Assembly (NCBI GenBank): GCA_028571685.1
Contig: CM053152.1
Span: 25,242,001-25,306,000, forward strand
Origin: Heterohyrax brucei
Lineage: Eukaryota > Chordata > Mammalia > Hyracoidea > Procaviidae
Reading direction: 5' to 3'
Length of the DNA stretch: 64,000 bases
Both the position numbers and the translations under genes were made by a program. This document shows positions 1 through 10,257 of the stretch, one piece after another. A model generated the notes under the pieces. That model saw nothing but the letters and a program-made list of their open reading frames with translations. It was not told the DNA's origin and did no database searches. Position 1 is the first letter of the stretch. Each line of letters starts with the position of its first letter.

Positions 1-250
1 GGAGTCAGTTGCTGAGACTATTATGTCATCTCATCTCATTTGTTTCCCTTGTTTTCACTGATCCCCTACTTTAGCAGTACAGTGTTCTGTTCTGGCAGTG
101 TGCCTTTCCAGAGAGTCACTATCTTTGCTTTTAAGGACGACTCTGGTTGTATTTCTTCTATGGTTGACTCATTTGTTCTTCTGACAGTTCATGACATATT
201 CAGTATTCTTCACCAACACCACAGGTGGGATATGTTAATTCCTCTGTTTT
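1..250 (-). mobile_element. RTE-clade LINE, left half of a split copy
   Basis: The text matches the 3' part of the afrotherian RTE LINE read in reverse, including the stretch around 'caccaacaccac' (about 210-222) that encodes the region after the reverse transcriptase. The match breaks near 245-250 and resumes at about 1516, so the piece between is a later insertion. The copy runs off the left edge of the window. The family is recalled from memory. Confidence 0.65.
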
Positions 251-1515
251 TATTTTTTGGATAATTTATTTTACTTTTCTTTGTTGCTGAGAATATACAT
301 AACAAAAACATAGGCCAAGTTTCTACATGTACTTGGCTAGTCACTGTTGTTAATTTGATCCCATACAGACAGATCTTAAAAGAGCATAGTGCTCAAGGCA
401 GACACTCTACTAATCAAGCTAAACTATTGTTTGGTTTTAAGAATACTTCAGAGAATATTTTTGGTTTAAGATTTAAAGATTATCTCAGGACAATAGTTTT
501 GAAGGTTCATCCAGCTTCCCTGGCTCCATAAAGTTTGGATTCCATAAGAATTTGAAATTCTATTCTGCATTGTCCCCCCTTTGATCAGATTCTTCTATAG
601 AATCTTTGATCAAAATGTTGAGTGATGGTAGCTGCTGTTGATGCTGCTGATGTACAAACAAATATCTAATGGGATTTGGTTCCTTGGTTTGGAAGTTTAG
701 GGTCATAGTTTCATGAGACATCCCGGTAGTCTTAGGTTGGGTTCTCTAGAAAAATGCAACCAGTAAAATATATAAACTTATATAGAGAAAGATGTATATT
801 AAGGAAACAGCTCATGTGATTGTAAAGGCTGGAATGTCCCAAGTCTGTGGATTAGAATAGAGGCTTTTCCAGGTTCATGTAGCAGCAGGGGCTGGCTAAC
901 CCACGATTGGCAGTTTGGAAAGCAGGGATCTCACTGACATGCTATGAATATCAACAAATCCCAAGATTGGCATGCAAGACCACAAAGCTTCTCCTGATAC
1001 ACGTAGCTGCAAGGGCAGGTGAGCCCAAGATCGGGAGGTAACCTAATCACTAAGTCCCAAGAATTGGAGGTCAGACAAACAGAAGGCAGCTGCAGGATCC
1101 AGCACTAGCAAAAAGGCAGAATGGCTGCTTATATCCTGATGCAGGCCCTACATACAAGGGTACTCCCTTTAAACTGACTAGCTACTTACAGAAGAGTCCA
1201 TCATGGCAGTAATCACATATAAACATGGAGAATCGTGGCCCAGTCAAGTTAACATGTAATCTTAACCATCACAGTAGTTAACTGGCCTAACTGATAATAC
1301 GTTTAGTGCCTTTCTTCTACCTCCTAGTTTGTTGCGTAGTCCCTGGAGTCTTAAAAGCTTGCTAACAGCCACCCAAGGCAAAATTGCATTCGATTCACCT
1401 GCAGCAACAGAAGACAGTCAGGAGGAGTTAGAAATGGAATACATGGCTGATAGCCCCCACGAGTAACTCTCTCCTTTGCTATGAGACCAGAAGAACTAGT
1501 GAACTTTGCCGTTAG
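251..1515. repeat. Unassigned elephant-type interspersed repeat, inserted in the RTE
   Basis: This block interrupts the RTE LINE and carries phrases I associate with a common elephant repeat (for example 'tctttgatcaaaatgtt' near 603 and 'gtcttaaaagcttgc' near 1348). I cannot say whether it is an L1 3' UTR or an LTR-related element. It is itself split by the ERVL-type LTR at 731-1273. Possible short flanking repeats (ctctgtttttat / gctctttatt) are too degraded to trust. Confidence 0.45.
731..1273 (-). mobile_element. Solo LTR, ERVL/MLT2-like
   Basis: In the minus sense the LTR begins TGTGATGGTTAAG, continues with a 'caacttgactgggcca'-type block, and ends with the 'ctagagaaccc' motif typical of ERVL/MLT2 LTRs. 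It is flanked by the 5-bp direct repeat GTAGT (726-730 and 1274-1278), the TSD length expected for class III ERVs. The terminal dinucleotide at 731 has decayed. No internal region is present, so it is a solo LTR left by recombination. Confidence 0.68.
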
Positions 1516-1850
1516 CATCTTTGCTCTTTATTGCCTAGCTTTTGCATACTTATGACATCATTGGAAAGACCATGGCTTGGGTCAGGCACATTAGTGATCA
1601 AAGTGACATTTTTGCTTTTTAAAACTTTAAAGAGGTCTTTTGCTGCAGATTGCGCAATACGCCATTTGATTTCTTGACATACTTTGCTGCTTATGTATAC
1701 ATTTATTGTAGATCCAAGTAGAATAAAATCCTTGACAGCTTCAGTTTTTTTCCCAGCATAGATGAGGTGATTAGTAACTATTGTTAAATACACAAACGTG
1801 CTAAGACGACACTCACAGATCATTTCCATATTGTCAGAGTTGAGATTCAC
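1516..1850 (-). pseudogene. RTE LINE reverse transcriptase fragment (C-terminal part)
   Basis: The minus strand encodes a recognisable piece just after the RTE reverse transcriptase core. The motif DFILLGSTIN lies near 1710-1740, followed by the conserved AAKDLFKVLKSK stretch near 1615-1650. An open frame of 164 codons (1512-2006) covers it, but the part beyond about 1850 has no similarity I recognise. It continues the RTE piece at 1-250. No complete domain or catalytic motif survives. Confidence 0.7.
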
Positions 1851-2184
1851 TGTCCTTTGGAAAGGAATTTTTAAAGAGATCAACAATTTTGATTTAGGGC
1901 CCATCAGACAGGGAAGTGAAGTAGGTGAGGTAATGTATAATCTATGCGTTTTATTTTCATGTGCTACAGATTGGTAGTTGTGGTTGTTACTAACTGACCA
2001 AGCCAAGCCACAAACCGATCACAAATCTTTGGTTTGTAGATTAATGTCTTCCTTTTGGGGAGATTAAATCTATTTCTCAGGGCTTAATTTTCAAGCCATT
2101 GATTTACTATGCTCTTTTAGACTACTCGGAGGGTCCTACATTGTGCTTCTGGCAAAGCTTTCTTACTGAAAAAATAAAATCACT
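1851..2184. other. No recognisable feature
   Basis: Sequence between the RTE remnant and the AfroSINE pair. I see no gene signal and no repeat I can name. Confidence 0.5.
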
Positions 2185-2195
2185 TAAGATGAAAA

Positions 2196-2371
2196 ACCAA
2201 AAAACTAAAATAATAATAATAAAAAATCCATTGCCATGGAGTCAGTTCTAACTCATAGCAAATCTACAGAACAGAGTAGAACTGCCCCATAGAGTTTCCA
2301 AGGAGCATCTGGCAGATTTGAGCAGCCAACCTTTTGGTTGATAGATGTAACACTTAACCACTAGGGTTTCC
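2196..2371 (-). mobile_element. AfroSINE (first of a same-site pair)
   Basis: A tRNA-derived afrotherian SINE in reverse: 3' end at the left ('gccatggagtcagttc'), body 'agtagaactgccccatag', and head at the right ending 'cactagggtttcc'. It is flanked by TAAGATGAAAA at 2185-2195 and 2372-2382. The second flank is shared with the next AfroSINE. Confidence 0.85.
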
Positions 2372-2382
2372 TAAGATGAAAA

Positions 2383-2553
2383 AGCCAAAATCAAACTCAC
2401 TGCCATTAAGTCGATCCCGACTCATAGCAATCCTACAGACAGAGTAGAACTGCCCCATAGAGTTTCTAAGGAATGTTTGGTGGATCTGAACTGCCGACCT
2501 TTTGATTAGCAGCCATAGCACTTAACTACTATACCACCAGGGTTTCCTTTTCC
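2383..2553 (-). mobile_element. AfroSINE (second of a same-site pair)
   Basis: Another full-length reverse AfroSINE ending 'ataccaccagggtttcc'. TAAGATGAAAA stands on both sides (2372-2382 and 2554-2564). Together with the copy at 2185 this makes three copies of one 11-bp target around two SINEs. Confidence 0.87.
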
Positions 2554-2564
2554 TAAGATGAAAA

Positions 2565-3158
2565 GCCTGGGTAAATAATGAAACCATGCGGAAATCAAGT
2601 GACCCTGACCCAGGCAGAAGAGTAAAATGATGTATTCAAAATGAGGTGGAAGGATCTGGAGAGTGGGATTGAAGTAAGGTAACTAGGTCATGGCATTGTG
2701 ACTGCCACCCTTGGGGGCTGAGTTGTAGCTTGAAATGGAGATGATTTTTCTCAGCTTGCTCTGTCGGAATCTTTCAACCCGTTATGACATGCTGTCTGTG
2801 AGAAGGTTCTGTGGCAAATAGGGGTTGACTATATTCTAGTAACTGCCTCACTGGAATACCACCATCTATTCATTGAAAATGAAGTAAAAACTAAGACTTA
2901 ATACTGGCTTCTTCCCCCTTCCCATCTTAAAAATGAATTTCAGACAGTTCTTGCTCTGAAACATGATTATTTCTCCCCAGTGAATCATGCTTACTTTTAA
3001 ATAAAAATTCACTTTTGCTACATATTCCGTGAAGGCCAAAATATAGCAAGTAGTCTACAGAACTTCTGGAGTTAACAAATCAGGGCATTGGTTATGATGG
3101 ACAAGGAGATTTTGTTTAATTCTTTATTGCAATGTAGAATTACATGACAGTATAGCAT
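2565..3158. other. No recognisable feature
   Basis: Apparently unique sequence. I see no gene signal or repeat that I can support. Confidence 0.5.
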
Positions 3159-3640
3159 TGTATGAATTTTCTATCATTGCTGTAACAGATTACTACAAAC
3201 TTGGTGACATAAAACAACGTATGTTTAATATGTTGCTGTTCTGGAGATCAGAAGTGGGTTTCACTTGGCTGAAATCAAACTGTAGTGGTGTGCTGTTTTC
3301 GAGAGGGCCTAGGGGAGAATTTATTCCTTTGCCAATTCAAGCTTCCAGAAGCTACCTGTAACCCCTGGCTCATAGCTTCTTTCTCCATCTTCAAAGCCAG
3401 TAGTAGTGTAGCACTTTCAAAGCTTTTTCTAGTTTGGCTTCTGTCGTGTGTCTTTCTCTGACTCTGACCCTCCTGCCTCCCCCTTATAAGAATCTTGTGA
3501 TCACCTTGGGTCCATCTGGGTAACTCAGGATAATCTCCCCATCTCACATACTTCACCGTAATCACATTCGCAAAGCCTCTTTGGCCATTTAAGCCGGGAA
3601 TTAGGACACTGGCATGTTTGGGGCAGGGGTAAGGGAGAGG
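3159..3640 (-). mobile_element. MLT1-type MaLR LTR (ancient)
   Basis: In reverse, the sequence follows the MLT1C/D pattern: 'acaaacttggtgacataaaacaac', 'ttctggagatcagaagt', 'catcttcaaagccag', 'aggataatctccccatct' and 'gaattaggacactggcatg'. These correspond to U5, R and U3 of a MaLR LTR in that order. Divergence is high, as expected for an old eutherian insertion. The open frames on both strands here are incidental. Confidence 0.75.
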
Positions 3641-3837
3641 TACTGCTCTGTCCACCGAGTCGTCATGATAGGGGAAAGATAAAAGAAGAAAAAACAGACA
3701 AAATCATACACCCTGGTTATGGTGAAAAAGGATGTGACCAGTACTGCCAGGAGGCCACCCCAGCTTTTCTGCTTCCTTGTCCCAGCAGACTCTGCTTCCT
3801 TGTTTCCTAACTCAGACTTAGACCCTGTGGAAAGAAC

Positions 3838-4055
3838 ATACTGAAACTAGCTAAATGCTTACTCTGGGTCAAGCCATGATTTATTTACTTCTCAAAAGAG
3901 TGAAGTGCTATTATTATTATCTCAACTTGACCGATGAGGAATGGTAGCCCAGAGAAGTTAAGTAACTTATCCTGAGGCAGCACAGAAGTGGCAGAATGGG
4001 CTAAGGTTTGGATCCGTGTCCATGTGACTTCCCAAGTCCTATACTAATCCTGCTT
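3838..4055 (-). repeat. MIR (ancient tRNA-derived SINE)
   Basis: The reverse MIR core is visible: 'gatgaggaatggtagcccagagaagttaagtaacttatcctgaggc', then 'agaagtggcagaatgggc'. Divergence is typical of a pan-mammalian MIR. Confidence 0.7.
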
Positions 4056-4239
4056 TTGTTGCCTCTTGGGCTTGACAAAGAAAAGACGCTAAAGAGACAG
4101 AAAGGCTGTCAGAAATTTATATTCTTTCTGTCTCTCTCCTCCCTCTAAAATCAGCTCTCTGTGGCCCTTTCTAGTGTTCTTGTGTTCGTCGTCAAGGACT
4201 CGTCATACTTAGAGGGTTTCTTTCCTTCCTACTGCTGTC

Positions 4240-4455
4240 AACAACGGGCCTACCAGCTGCTTTCAAGTCAGTTCCAGTTCATGGCGACCCCATGTGTTGC
4301 AGAGTAGAACTGCACTCCCTAAGATTTTGAAGGCTGTGACCTTTTGGAAGTAGATCTCCAGGCCTGTCTTCTGAGGCACCTTGGGGAGAGTAAGAACCAC
4401 GAAGCTTTCAGCTAGTAGTGAATCACTTAAGCATTCGCACCACCCGGATTCCTCC
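4240..4455 (-). mobile_element. AfroSINE, long subtype
   Basis: Reverse copy of the longer AfroSINE subtype with the extra middle block. Landmarks are 'ttcatggcgaccccatgtgt', 'aggctgtgaccttttggaag' and a head ending 'gcaccacccgg'. It abuts another AfroSINE at 4467. Confidence 0.78.
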
Positions 4456-4466
4456 TAACTGGTGCC

Positions 4467-4633
4467 TAAACCAAAAAACTCACTGCTGCAAGCCAATTTC
4501 AATTCATAGGGACCCTGTAGGACAAAGCAGAACTGTTCCATATAGTTTCCAGGGAGTACCTGGTGGATTTGAACTGCCAACCTTTTGGTTAGCAGATGTA
4601 AAACATAACCACTATGTCACCACGATTTCCCTA
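4467..4633 (-). mobile_element. AfroSINE
   Basis: Full-length reverse copy with 'cagaactgttccatatag', 'gaactgccaaccttttgg' and the head 'aaccactatgtcaccacg'. It is diverged at CpG-derived sites. Confidence 0.82.
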
Positions 4634-5317
4634 GTCCAGATCAAGTGGGCCTCAGTGACCAATTTTATGTGTCTCTTTAAGCCGTCTTCTTATGTACCCA
4701 GCCTTCGGGCCTGGGAGGATCCAGTGGTAGCTGTGACTCAGAATTGACATGATGGTGCACACCACCACTGTGGGCTTATTGTTAGTATCATTTGAAGGAT
4801 TTGGGATTAAAAGATTTAAATTTTCCATAGGTGTTTCTCTTTTGTCTGTACACAATCCTGAAAGAGTCACAAGAAGATAATCTTTTGTTTCCGTGATTTA
4901 TTCAAAGACTGCTTTCCTCAGTTGGAATTGTGATTCAGTGATTCTTTTCTCTGATACCTAGAAGGAACACACAAAGTTTTAACCCTATAACACTGATTTT
5001 CCATAAACTCAGAAAGTAAGTGAAGCAGAATGTGGTTCATTTCGTTTTCATGCGTGCTGGATTCTACATCACTTTCACCATGCACCAGTTAGGTATGGAA
5101 GTCACTTTTGTAAATGCCAAGACAGTAAATATAAATATGCAGAAGCAACAAATATAAACAATCTACAAATTAAAAAGCAGACATTTGGACAGCTAAAATT
5201 TATTGGATAATACTTGCTCTACAAGAGATTTCTAGCAATGTATTCTTCTACCACTAGTTCTCAGATAGCATCATGCTATCACTAGTTTTCAAAAAGCACC
5301 ATGTTTTTCTTACACTA
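4634..5317. other. No recognisable feature
   Basis: AT-rich, apparently unique sequence. I see no gene, RNA or nameable repeat. Confidence 0.5.
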
Positions 5318-5680
5318 GCCATTCTCAGACTGGAGAGTAGATTTGAATCACCTGGAGGACTTGTGAAGATGTGTTGTGGGCCCTATCCCTTGCGTTCCTC
5401 TTTCAGCAGTAGGTCAGGAATAAACCAAAAAGCAAACCCACTGCTGTCAAATCTATTCTTACTAATGGTAACCCCATAGGTCAGAGTAGAACTGCTCCAT
5501 AGAATTTCCAAGGAGCGCCTGGCGGAGTCAAACTGCCAACCTTCTGGTTAGCAGACATGGCACTTAGGCACTACATCACCAGAGTTTCCAAATACAGGGG
5601 TCTGACCCAGGAATATGCATCCCTGCCAAGATCCCAGGTGATGCTGCTGCTGCTGGACTGCGGACTCAAGAAGCCCTATT
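5318..5680 (+). mobile_element. MER5-type hAT DNA transposon, split by an AfroSINE
   Basis: The left part (5318-5421) has the MER5A signature 'tttgaatcacctggagga' and 'cagtaggtcagg'. The right part (5590-5680) continues with 'gaatatgcatccctgcc' and 'cccaggtgatgctgctg'. MER5 elements are short non-autonomous hAT-Charlie transposons without coding capacity. The AfroSINE at 5422-5589 sits exactly between the halves. Confidence 0.72.
5422..5589 (-). mobile_element. AfroSINE inside MER5
   Basis: Reverse full-length AfroSINE: 'aaaccaaaaagcaaaccc' tail, 'agagtagaactgctccatag', and a head ending 'caccagagtttcc'. Its position dates it after the MER5 element. Confidence 0.85.
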
Positions 5681-5807
5681 CTATACCAACAATAGGGCTG
5701 TAGAAGCTTATTTTAAGAATATTTATTTAGAGACTTGGTGATAAAGTGGAGAAAGTCCATGTGCAATAAAATAAGAAATTATCATTTTAGTACATGTTGT
5801 GTATTAG

Positions 5808-5977
5808 AAGTGAGGTCCTGGTGGTGTAGCACTTAAAAGATGGGCTGCAGACCAAGAGATTGGCAGTTCAAATCCACCACCCACAGCTTTGAGACCCATG
5901 GGTTAGCTCTACTCTGCCCTATAGGGTCACTATGGGTAAGAATCAACTTAAAGGCAACCTAATTGGTTTGATTTGGT
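5808..5977 (+). mobile_element. AfroSINE
   Basis: Forward copy: head 'gaggtcctggtggtgtagcac', B-box-like 'ggcagttcaaatccacc', and body 'ctctgccctatagggtcact'. The tail ends in the 'ttggtttgatttgg' run. Confidence 0.85.
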
Positions 5978-5984
5978 TCCCGTG

Positions 5985-6265
5985 TTAGAAACTATTCAAC
6001 TGTCTTGCGTTCCTTGTGGTAGGTGTTTCTATTACCTCCATTGTACAGGTGGAGAAAATGAGGCCAACAAACTCCCTGCCATCAAGTTGATTCCAATTCA
6101 TAGTAACCCCACAGAAGAGAGTAGAATTACTCCATCGGGTTCCCAAAGAGCAGCTGGTGTCTGTGAACTGCTCATCTTTCATGAGGTTAAGTCACTTGCC
6201 TGAGGTCACCTGGCTGTAGTAAAGGAATGCGAACTCCTTCCGTAGACTCCAAAGCCAGCATCCTG
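5985..6265 (-). repeat. MIR, split by an AfroSINE
   Basis: Left part 'attgtacaggtggagaaaatgagg' and right part 'aggttaagtcacttgcctgaggtcacctgg' are consecutive pieces of a reverse MIR. An AfroSINE lies between them. Confidence 0.7.
6063..6186 (-). mobile_element. AfroSINE, truncated at the head
   Basis: Reverse AfroSINE from 'actccctgccatcaagttgattcc' to 'gaactgctcatctttcatg'. The tRNA-related head is missing. Near-duplicates of 'atgaggcc/atgaggtt' flank it inside the MIR. Confidence 0.72.
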
Positions 6266-6830
6266 AACTGCCTCAAACTACTACTGTGAGATGCTTGTTT
6301 AGAAATTTGCTGATATGTTTCTGCAGAAATACACCTCTCATTCAAAATCAGTCCCCTTGCTAGAGTCTTGAAGCAGTTCGTAAACACAGTGGCAGAAAGG
6401 GTGTGTTTTGGCTGGTGAGATGCTTCCCCAAGTGGGCTCTCTACAGAGAAACATTTCCATAACAAAGGCAAGTTCTCCTCCCTGAGAAAAGCAGGCAGAG
6501 AGTTTCAAGTGTCTGCTGTATGATGTGATCCACATTTAATGCTTATCTGGGTGAAAGGGAATTTGATTAGAGCAAATACAAAGCACAATTCAGAGAACAA
6601 AACCACTAATTCAAAAGTGGTTTTCCTAAGGATGTAAAATACTTCAAGCCTGTTAAAAGGACTGAAGAGAATTCCACTGGGGCGGGGCTTATATTGCGGC
6701 TGATTTCTCAGATCCAAATGCTCTGCCCCGGAGATTCTGGGGAGCAGGCTGGTAGTAATAGGACAGGTGGACACCATCTGAACCTCGCAGGATGCAAGTC
6801 CAGACTGGGGAGGAGGGCAGCGGCTGGTCT
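6266..6830. other. No recognisable gene; GC content rises to the right
   Basis: Apparently unique sequence leading into the C-rich block. Overlapping frames on both strands exist but share no features of a coding exon. Confidence 0.45.
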
Positions 6831-6839
6831 CGATCAGCC

Positions 6840-6950
6840 GTCCCCCCACCGCACCGCACCCCCTTACCCCCCGCCCCCTCACTCCCCTTACCCCCCGCCG
6901 CACCGCACCCCCGCACCCCGAGCCCCCGCACCCCGAGCCCGCTCTCTGGC
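6840..6950. repeat. C-rich, CpG-containing block with G-quadruplex potential
   Basis: The plus strand is built of C4-C6 runs spaced by short linkers, with imperfect internal repeats of 'ccgcaccgcacccc' and 'gcaccccgagccc'. The minus strand has at least five G4-G6 runs within about 45 bases, the pattern of intramolecular G-quadruplexes. CpG is far denser than in the flanks. The proline-rich frames read here are a by-product of the composition. Confidence 0.7.
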
Positions 6951-7019
6951 TTGCTGCAGAAGCTTCTCAGTGTATCTGGTGGCTTCCCAACCTAGGAGCC
7001 TTCGAGCCCTGCAGTTTCC

Positions 7020-7310
7020 TGATATGTTTGTTTTCCTTTCAGCTAATGTTATCAAGGTCTCCGGTCATTACGAGCCAGATCACAAAAGTAAGAGCTCATT
7101 AATATGTATCAGCTGCAAACACTATGATTTCATCTGTTAATTTGATCTTGTTTTTAGTTGTTGATGGCAATTAAATCAGACCTTGATAAATCTGGAATTG
7201 AAAGAAGCCACCAGCAAGCACAGCTATTATGATCACGCATTAGAAAGCAAAGCAGACTCTCTGATAAATCGTGCCAGGGTTTTTAAGGAATAGATGATTA
7301 CCTGCTTAAA
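7020..7310. other. Candidate conserved noncoding stretch
   Basis: AT-rich, repeat-free sequence next to the CpG block. It contains several homeodomain-type cores ('ctcattaatatg' near 7094, 'tgttaatttgatc' near 7135) and an E-box CAGCTG near 7110. Nothing indicates coding. The regulatory reading is inference only. Confidence 0.3.
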
Positions 7311-7379
7311 CAGCATGGAAGCTACCAGTAAAATGTAGCAAAATAAGAAAACGAAGAAGAATACCCATATTACATCCAA

Positions 7380-7660
7380 GTGTAACAGATGGACAGTCAT
7401 ACTTCGGGGAATGTTCACTGCGCCTCTTTCTCCCCTTCCAGCCAGGGAGGGCAGAAGCCACGGGCCCTCCTGGGCGCCGAGGAGAGACAGACTCCCTCCT
7501 CCTCCCCCCTCCCCCTCTCCTGCTTCCTCCTGGCAACTGTAGGAGAATTGCTCAGCTGCCACCAAGGCCTCACTCCAAACTGTGCGGTGGTGAAGAAGAG
7601 TACCAGGGGGATGAGGACGAGGGGGGAGGTGTGCAGAGCCGGCTACAGTGAATAGCCAGA
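7380..7660. other. Polypyrimidine and CpG-bearing stretch
   Basis: Contains a C/T-rich tract ('ctccctcctcctcccccctccccctctcc' near 7490-7520) and several CpGs. Overlapping frames of 88 and 149 codons run through it on opposite strands. I recognise no protein in either. Confidence 0.4.
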
Positions 7661-9564
7661 TGGATTTGACTTCTCTTGTCATAAACGAGGCTGTCTGTCA
7701 GGCTGAGTGTCACTGGGGTGGACACTCCTCAGTGTCCCAAACTCTGTCTCGGGGAGCCACGGTCTTATGACTCTGAGGGAGGCAGAGCTGCAGTCTACAG
7801 TTGAAGGTGAAAATACCAAAAGCTTGCTTTCTCAGTTTCTCTTGCACCTGACAAATGGGCAGGGCCCGTTCCAGAGTCAAGCACTCCTTGAGGACCGTTT
7901 ATCCGGTCCCAGAAAGTTGGCATTTCTGTGGCCACTATGGTAGTGGTGCAAGTGGTCAGCTGCTTTGGCGTCCTGGCAGTGCTAGCTGCAGCATCTGTGC
8001 TTGGTGGCAACAGCAGGAGTTTCCTCCCTGGAAAAGCTCCATGGTGGGATTTTTGGACACCATCCCCCTAATCTAGTTCTCCAGGTGTTCTAGGGTTTTT
8101 GTGAGCTAATCAGTATCTTTAAAAAGAAAAAAAGAAAAGAAAAGAAAAGATGTCTTTTTGCTCAGCTTGGCCAGAGTTAGCCCCTGTTTGCTTGCAGTTA
8201 AGAACCCTGATCCTCATAAAGGCAGCAAATGGCTTGTGCCCAAGGATGAGCTGCTGCTGGTCTCCACGCTGACAGCCAGTGAGGAGGGCCAGCTTCCTAA
8301 TCTCTGGAGCAGCAGGTCCCATCCTACTTCAGGGGGCCTGGCGTGGGTGGGAGTGGAGGCAGACTCTGTTGCATGCCACTTTGCACTCAGTCTGTGCTTG
8401 AAAGGGTCTCAGCTGAGTTTTTCCAAGGAAAGGTTTTTTTCTGGGAAAGTTTTCTTTTTGATCTCTCTGGTCCTTATGTCCCATATAGACATGCTATTTC
8501 TTTAAGTGTCTCTACAGCAACCTGGCCCCATTTGCCTCAAGGTCTCTGCAGGGAGCCAAGTTCAGCCAACTTGGCATCTTGCTGTCTTCTCGTCCCCTCA
8601 CACCCTGGTATGGCTTGTCCCAGTGCCTGCAGGTCTGTTGGCTTGAAGAGCATCCAGCTCTCCCGTTCCCTTTGTGTCTTGTCTTTTCTTCATTCCCATT
8701 TTCGGTTTTCCTAGTAGGCCCATGAGCTGGTTAAAAACAAGTCTCCTACTAAAGTTCATTGTCTTTGTTTGCTGATTTCTCTCTTTTCCTGGTTCTGGCA
8801 TCTGACCTCACTTGTGGTTTGCGTCTACAGTCTCTTGTTCTCTCTGTTCGTTTTTAGATTCTTGACTATTTTCTGTCTCTCATTTGGCTTTCTCTGCCTT
8901 CTGTAACAGAAAATTTCCCCTGACACCCTCCAAAACCTGATTTACAGATTTTAGCTTGCTGATTTGCCTTTTCAATAGGTGTTTTGATTGCTGAAACCAG
9001 ATCACTTCAAGATTCTGACCCAAAGGTGCTTGGTTTTGATACCAAAGAAGGGATCATTCTCTTTCTTACCCTATAATCTCCCGTATTTGGCTGGCATTCA
9101 CCCCACATACTATTGCAGGTTATCCAGCTCCTTACAAAACCCCCTCAAATTATTCCTGGGAGTCCTCAGGAGGTTTCACTCATGTGCTCATGAATAACTG
9201 CTGTCAGCTACCAGGTGGTGTTGATCAATTTTTTTCTTATCTGCTCTGGCTTCCTTCAGCGATATCTGCTGCTAAGACTTCTGCTGCTTGCCAAGGCGAG
9301 TAGACCTGCCTTGTCTATGGCTTTGGGAGGAGTTGAGCTGCCCCTTACAGGGACCTGGAGCTGTGGGCTCCACTGGGGTGGCCAGGCGCGTGCTCCTGCA
9401 GGTCTCGCGTTGCCGTGGTGGTATGGTGCCCTAGCCGACCTTCAATGTGGGGCCGCCTCTCTCCCCTTTGGCATGATGCTTCGCCATGCAGGTAACAAAG
9501 TGGTTTTGTGGGTGCAGGGGTATATTTACTTATTTATTTTGGTAAAAATAAATTTCAGTCTTTA
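7661..9564. other. No recognisable gene; short AAAAG repeat at 8122-8151
   Basis: Long stretch without a repeat family I can name. An (AAAAG)n-type tract lies at 8122-8151. Frames up to 131 codons are open on one or other strand, but they lack starts in good context, splice structure or familiar motifs. Ancient, unrecognisable repeat sequence is possible. Confidence 0.4.
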
Positions 9565-9770
9565 TTTTATTGTTGTTAATTGCTATCAAACCAACTCCAA
9601 CTTGCAGTGATCTTACATGTAATGGAGCGAAACATTATCTGGTCCAGTAGTGTCTTGATGGTGCTTGGCATGTTTGTGGCTGTTATGCTGATCCATCTCA
9701 CTGGGGGTTCCCTTGTTTTTGCTGACCCTGTGCTTTAACCAAACGTGATGTCCTTTCCTAATCCTTCTTC
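9565..9770 (-). mobile_element. RTE LINE 3' end
   Basis: Reverse copy of the RTE 3' terminus: 'tgttgttaattgctatcaaac', then 'gcgaaacattatctggtcc', then 'gaccctgtgctttaacc'. This terminal block is also used as the tail of some afrotherian SINEs. Confidence 0.68.
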
Positions 9771-10087
9771 CTTTAAGAATATACCTCTCCCTTCCAGTGA
9801 TGCAACCTCTGCTATCAGGAAAATCAACCAAACAAACAAACTTGTTTTCCAGCTTCCTTATCTGACAAAAAAAAAAAAGCCTTTTCAGAAGGTTGGTTAC
9901 CAGGTCTTCTGGGCAAGTCCCTTCCTGCCATGCTGTCCCACTGGGCAGTCAGACCTAGACCTGCCTGGATGAAGGGCGACACCACTCAGTTGTAGCAGGA
10001 AACCTTTCTACACTCACTAAAAGGCCTTGGCTTTGATTGTGAACTTGGTAGAATTCTTCTTCCAGTTTCAGAAACTTTAGTAAGTGG

Positions 10088-10240
10088 TATGGGAACCCTG
10101 GTGACGTGGTCGTTAAGAGCTATGACTGCTAACCACAAGGTCAGCAGCTGTTCCTGGAAACCCTGTGAGGCAGTTTTGTTCTGTGCTACAGGGTTCCTAT
10201 GAGTCGAAATCAACTTGATGGCAAAGGGTTTGGGTTTCTC
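10088..10240 (+). mobile_element. AfroSINE
   Basis: Forward copy: 'gggaaccctggtgacgtgg', 'gactgctaaccacaaggtcagc', 'gctacagggttcctatgagtcg', tail 'gatggcaaagggtttggg'. A (TC)n stretch follows at 10239-10252. Confidence 0.85.
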
Positions 10241-10257
10241 TCTCTCTCTCTTTTGGT

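Noticed and set aside
1512-2006. 164-codon minus-strand frame as a host gene
   Set aside because: The left half is RTE reverse transcriptase remnant and the rest has no support.
6694-7140. 148-codon plus-strand frame, proline-rich, as a gene
   Set aside because: Its composition follows the C-rich block, overlapping frames are open on both strands, and no motif or splice context supports it.
7233-7682. 149-codon minus-strand frame as a gene
   Set aside because: Runs across CpG-rich and polypyrimidine sequence with a competing plus-strand frame and no recognisable domain.
8122-8151. AAAAG-rich tract as a SINE poly(A) tail
   Set aside because: No SINE body on either side and no TSD; left as a simple repeat.
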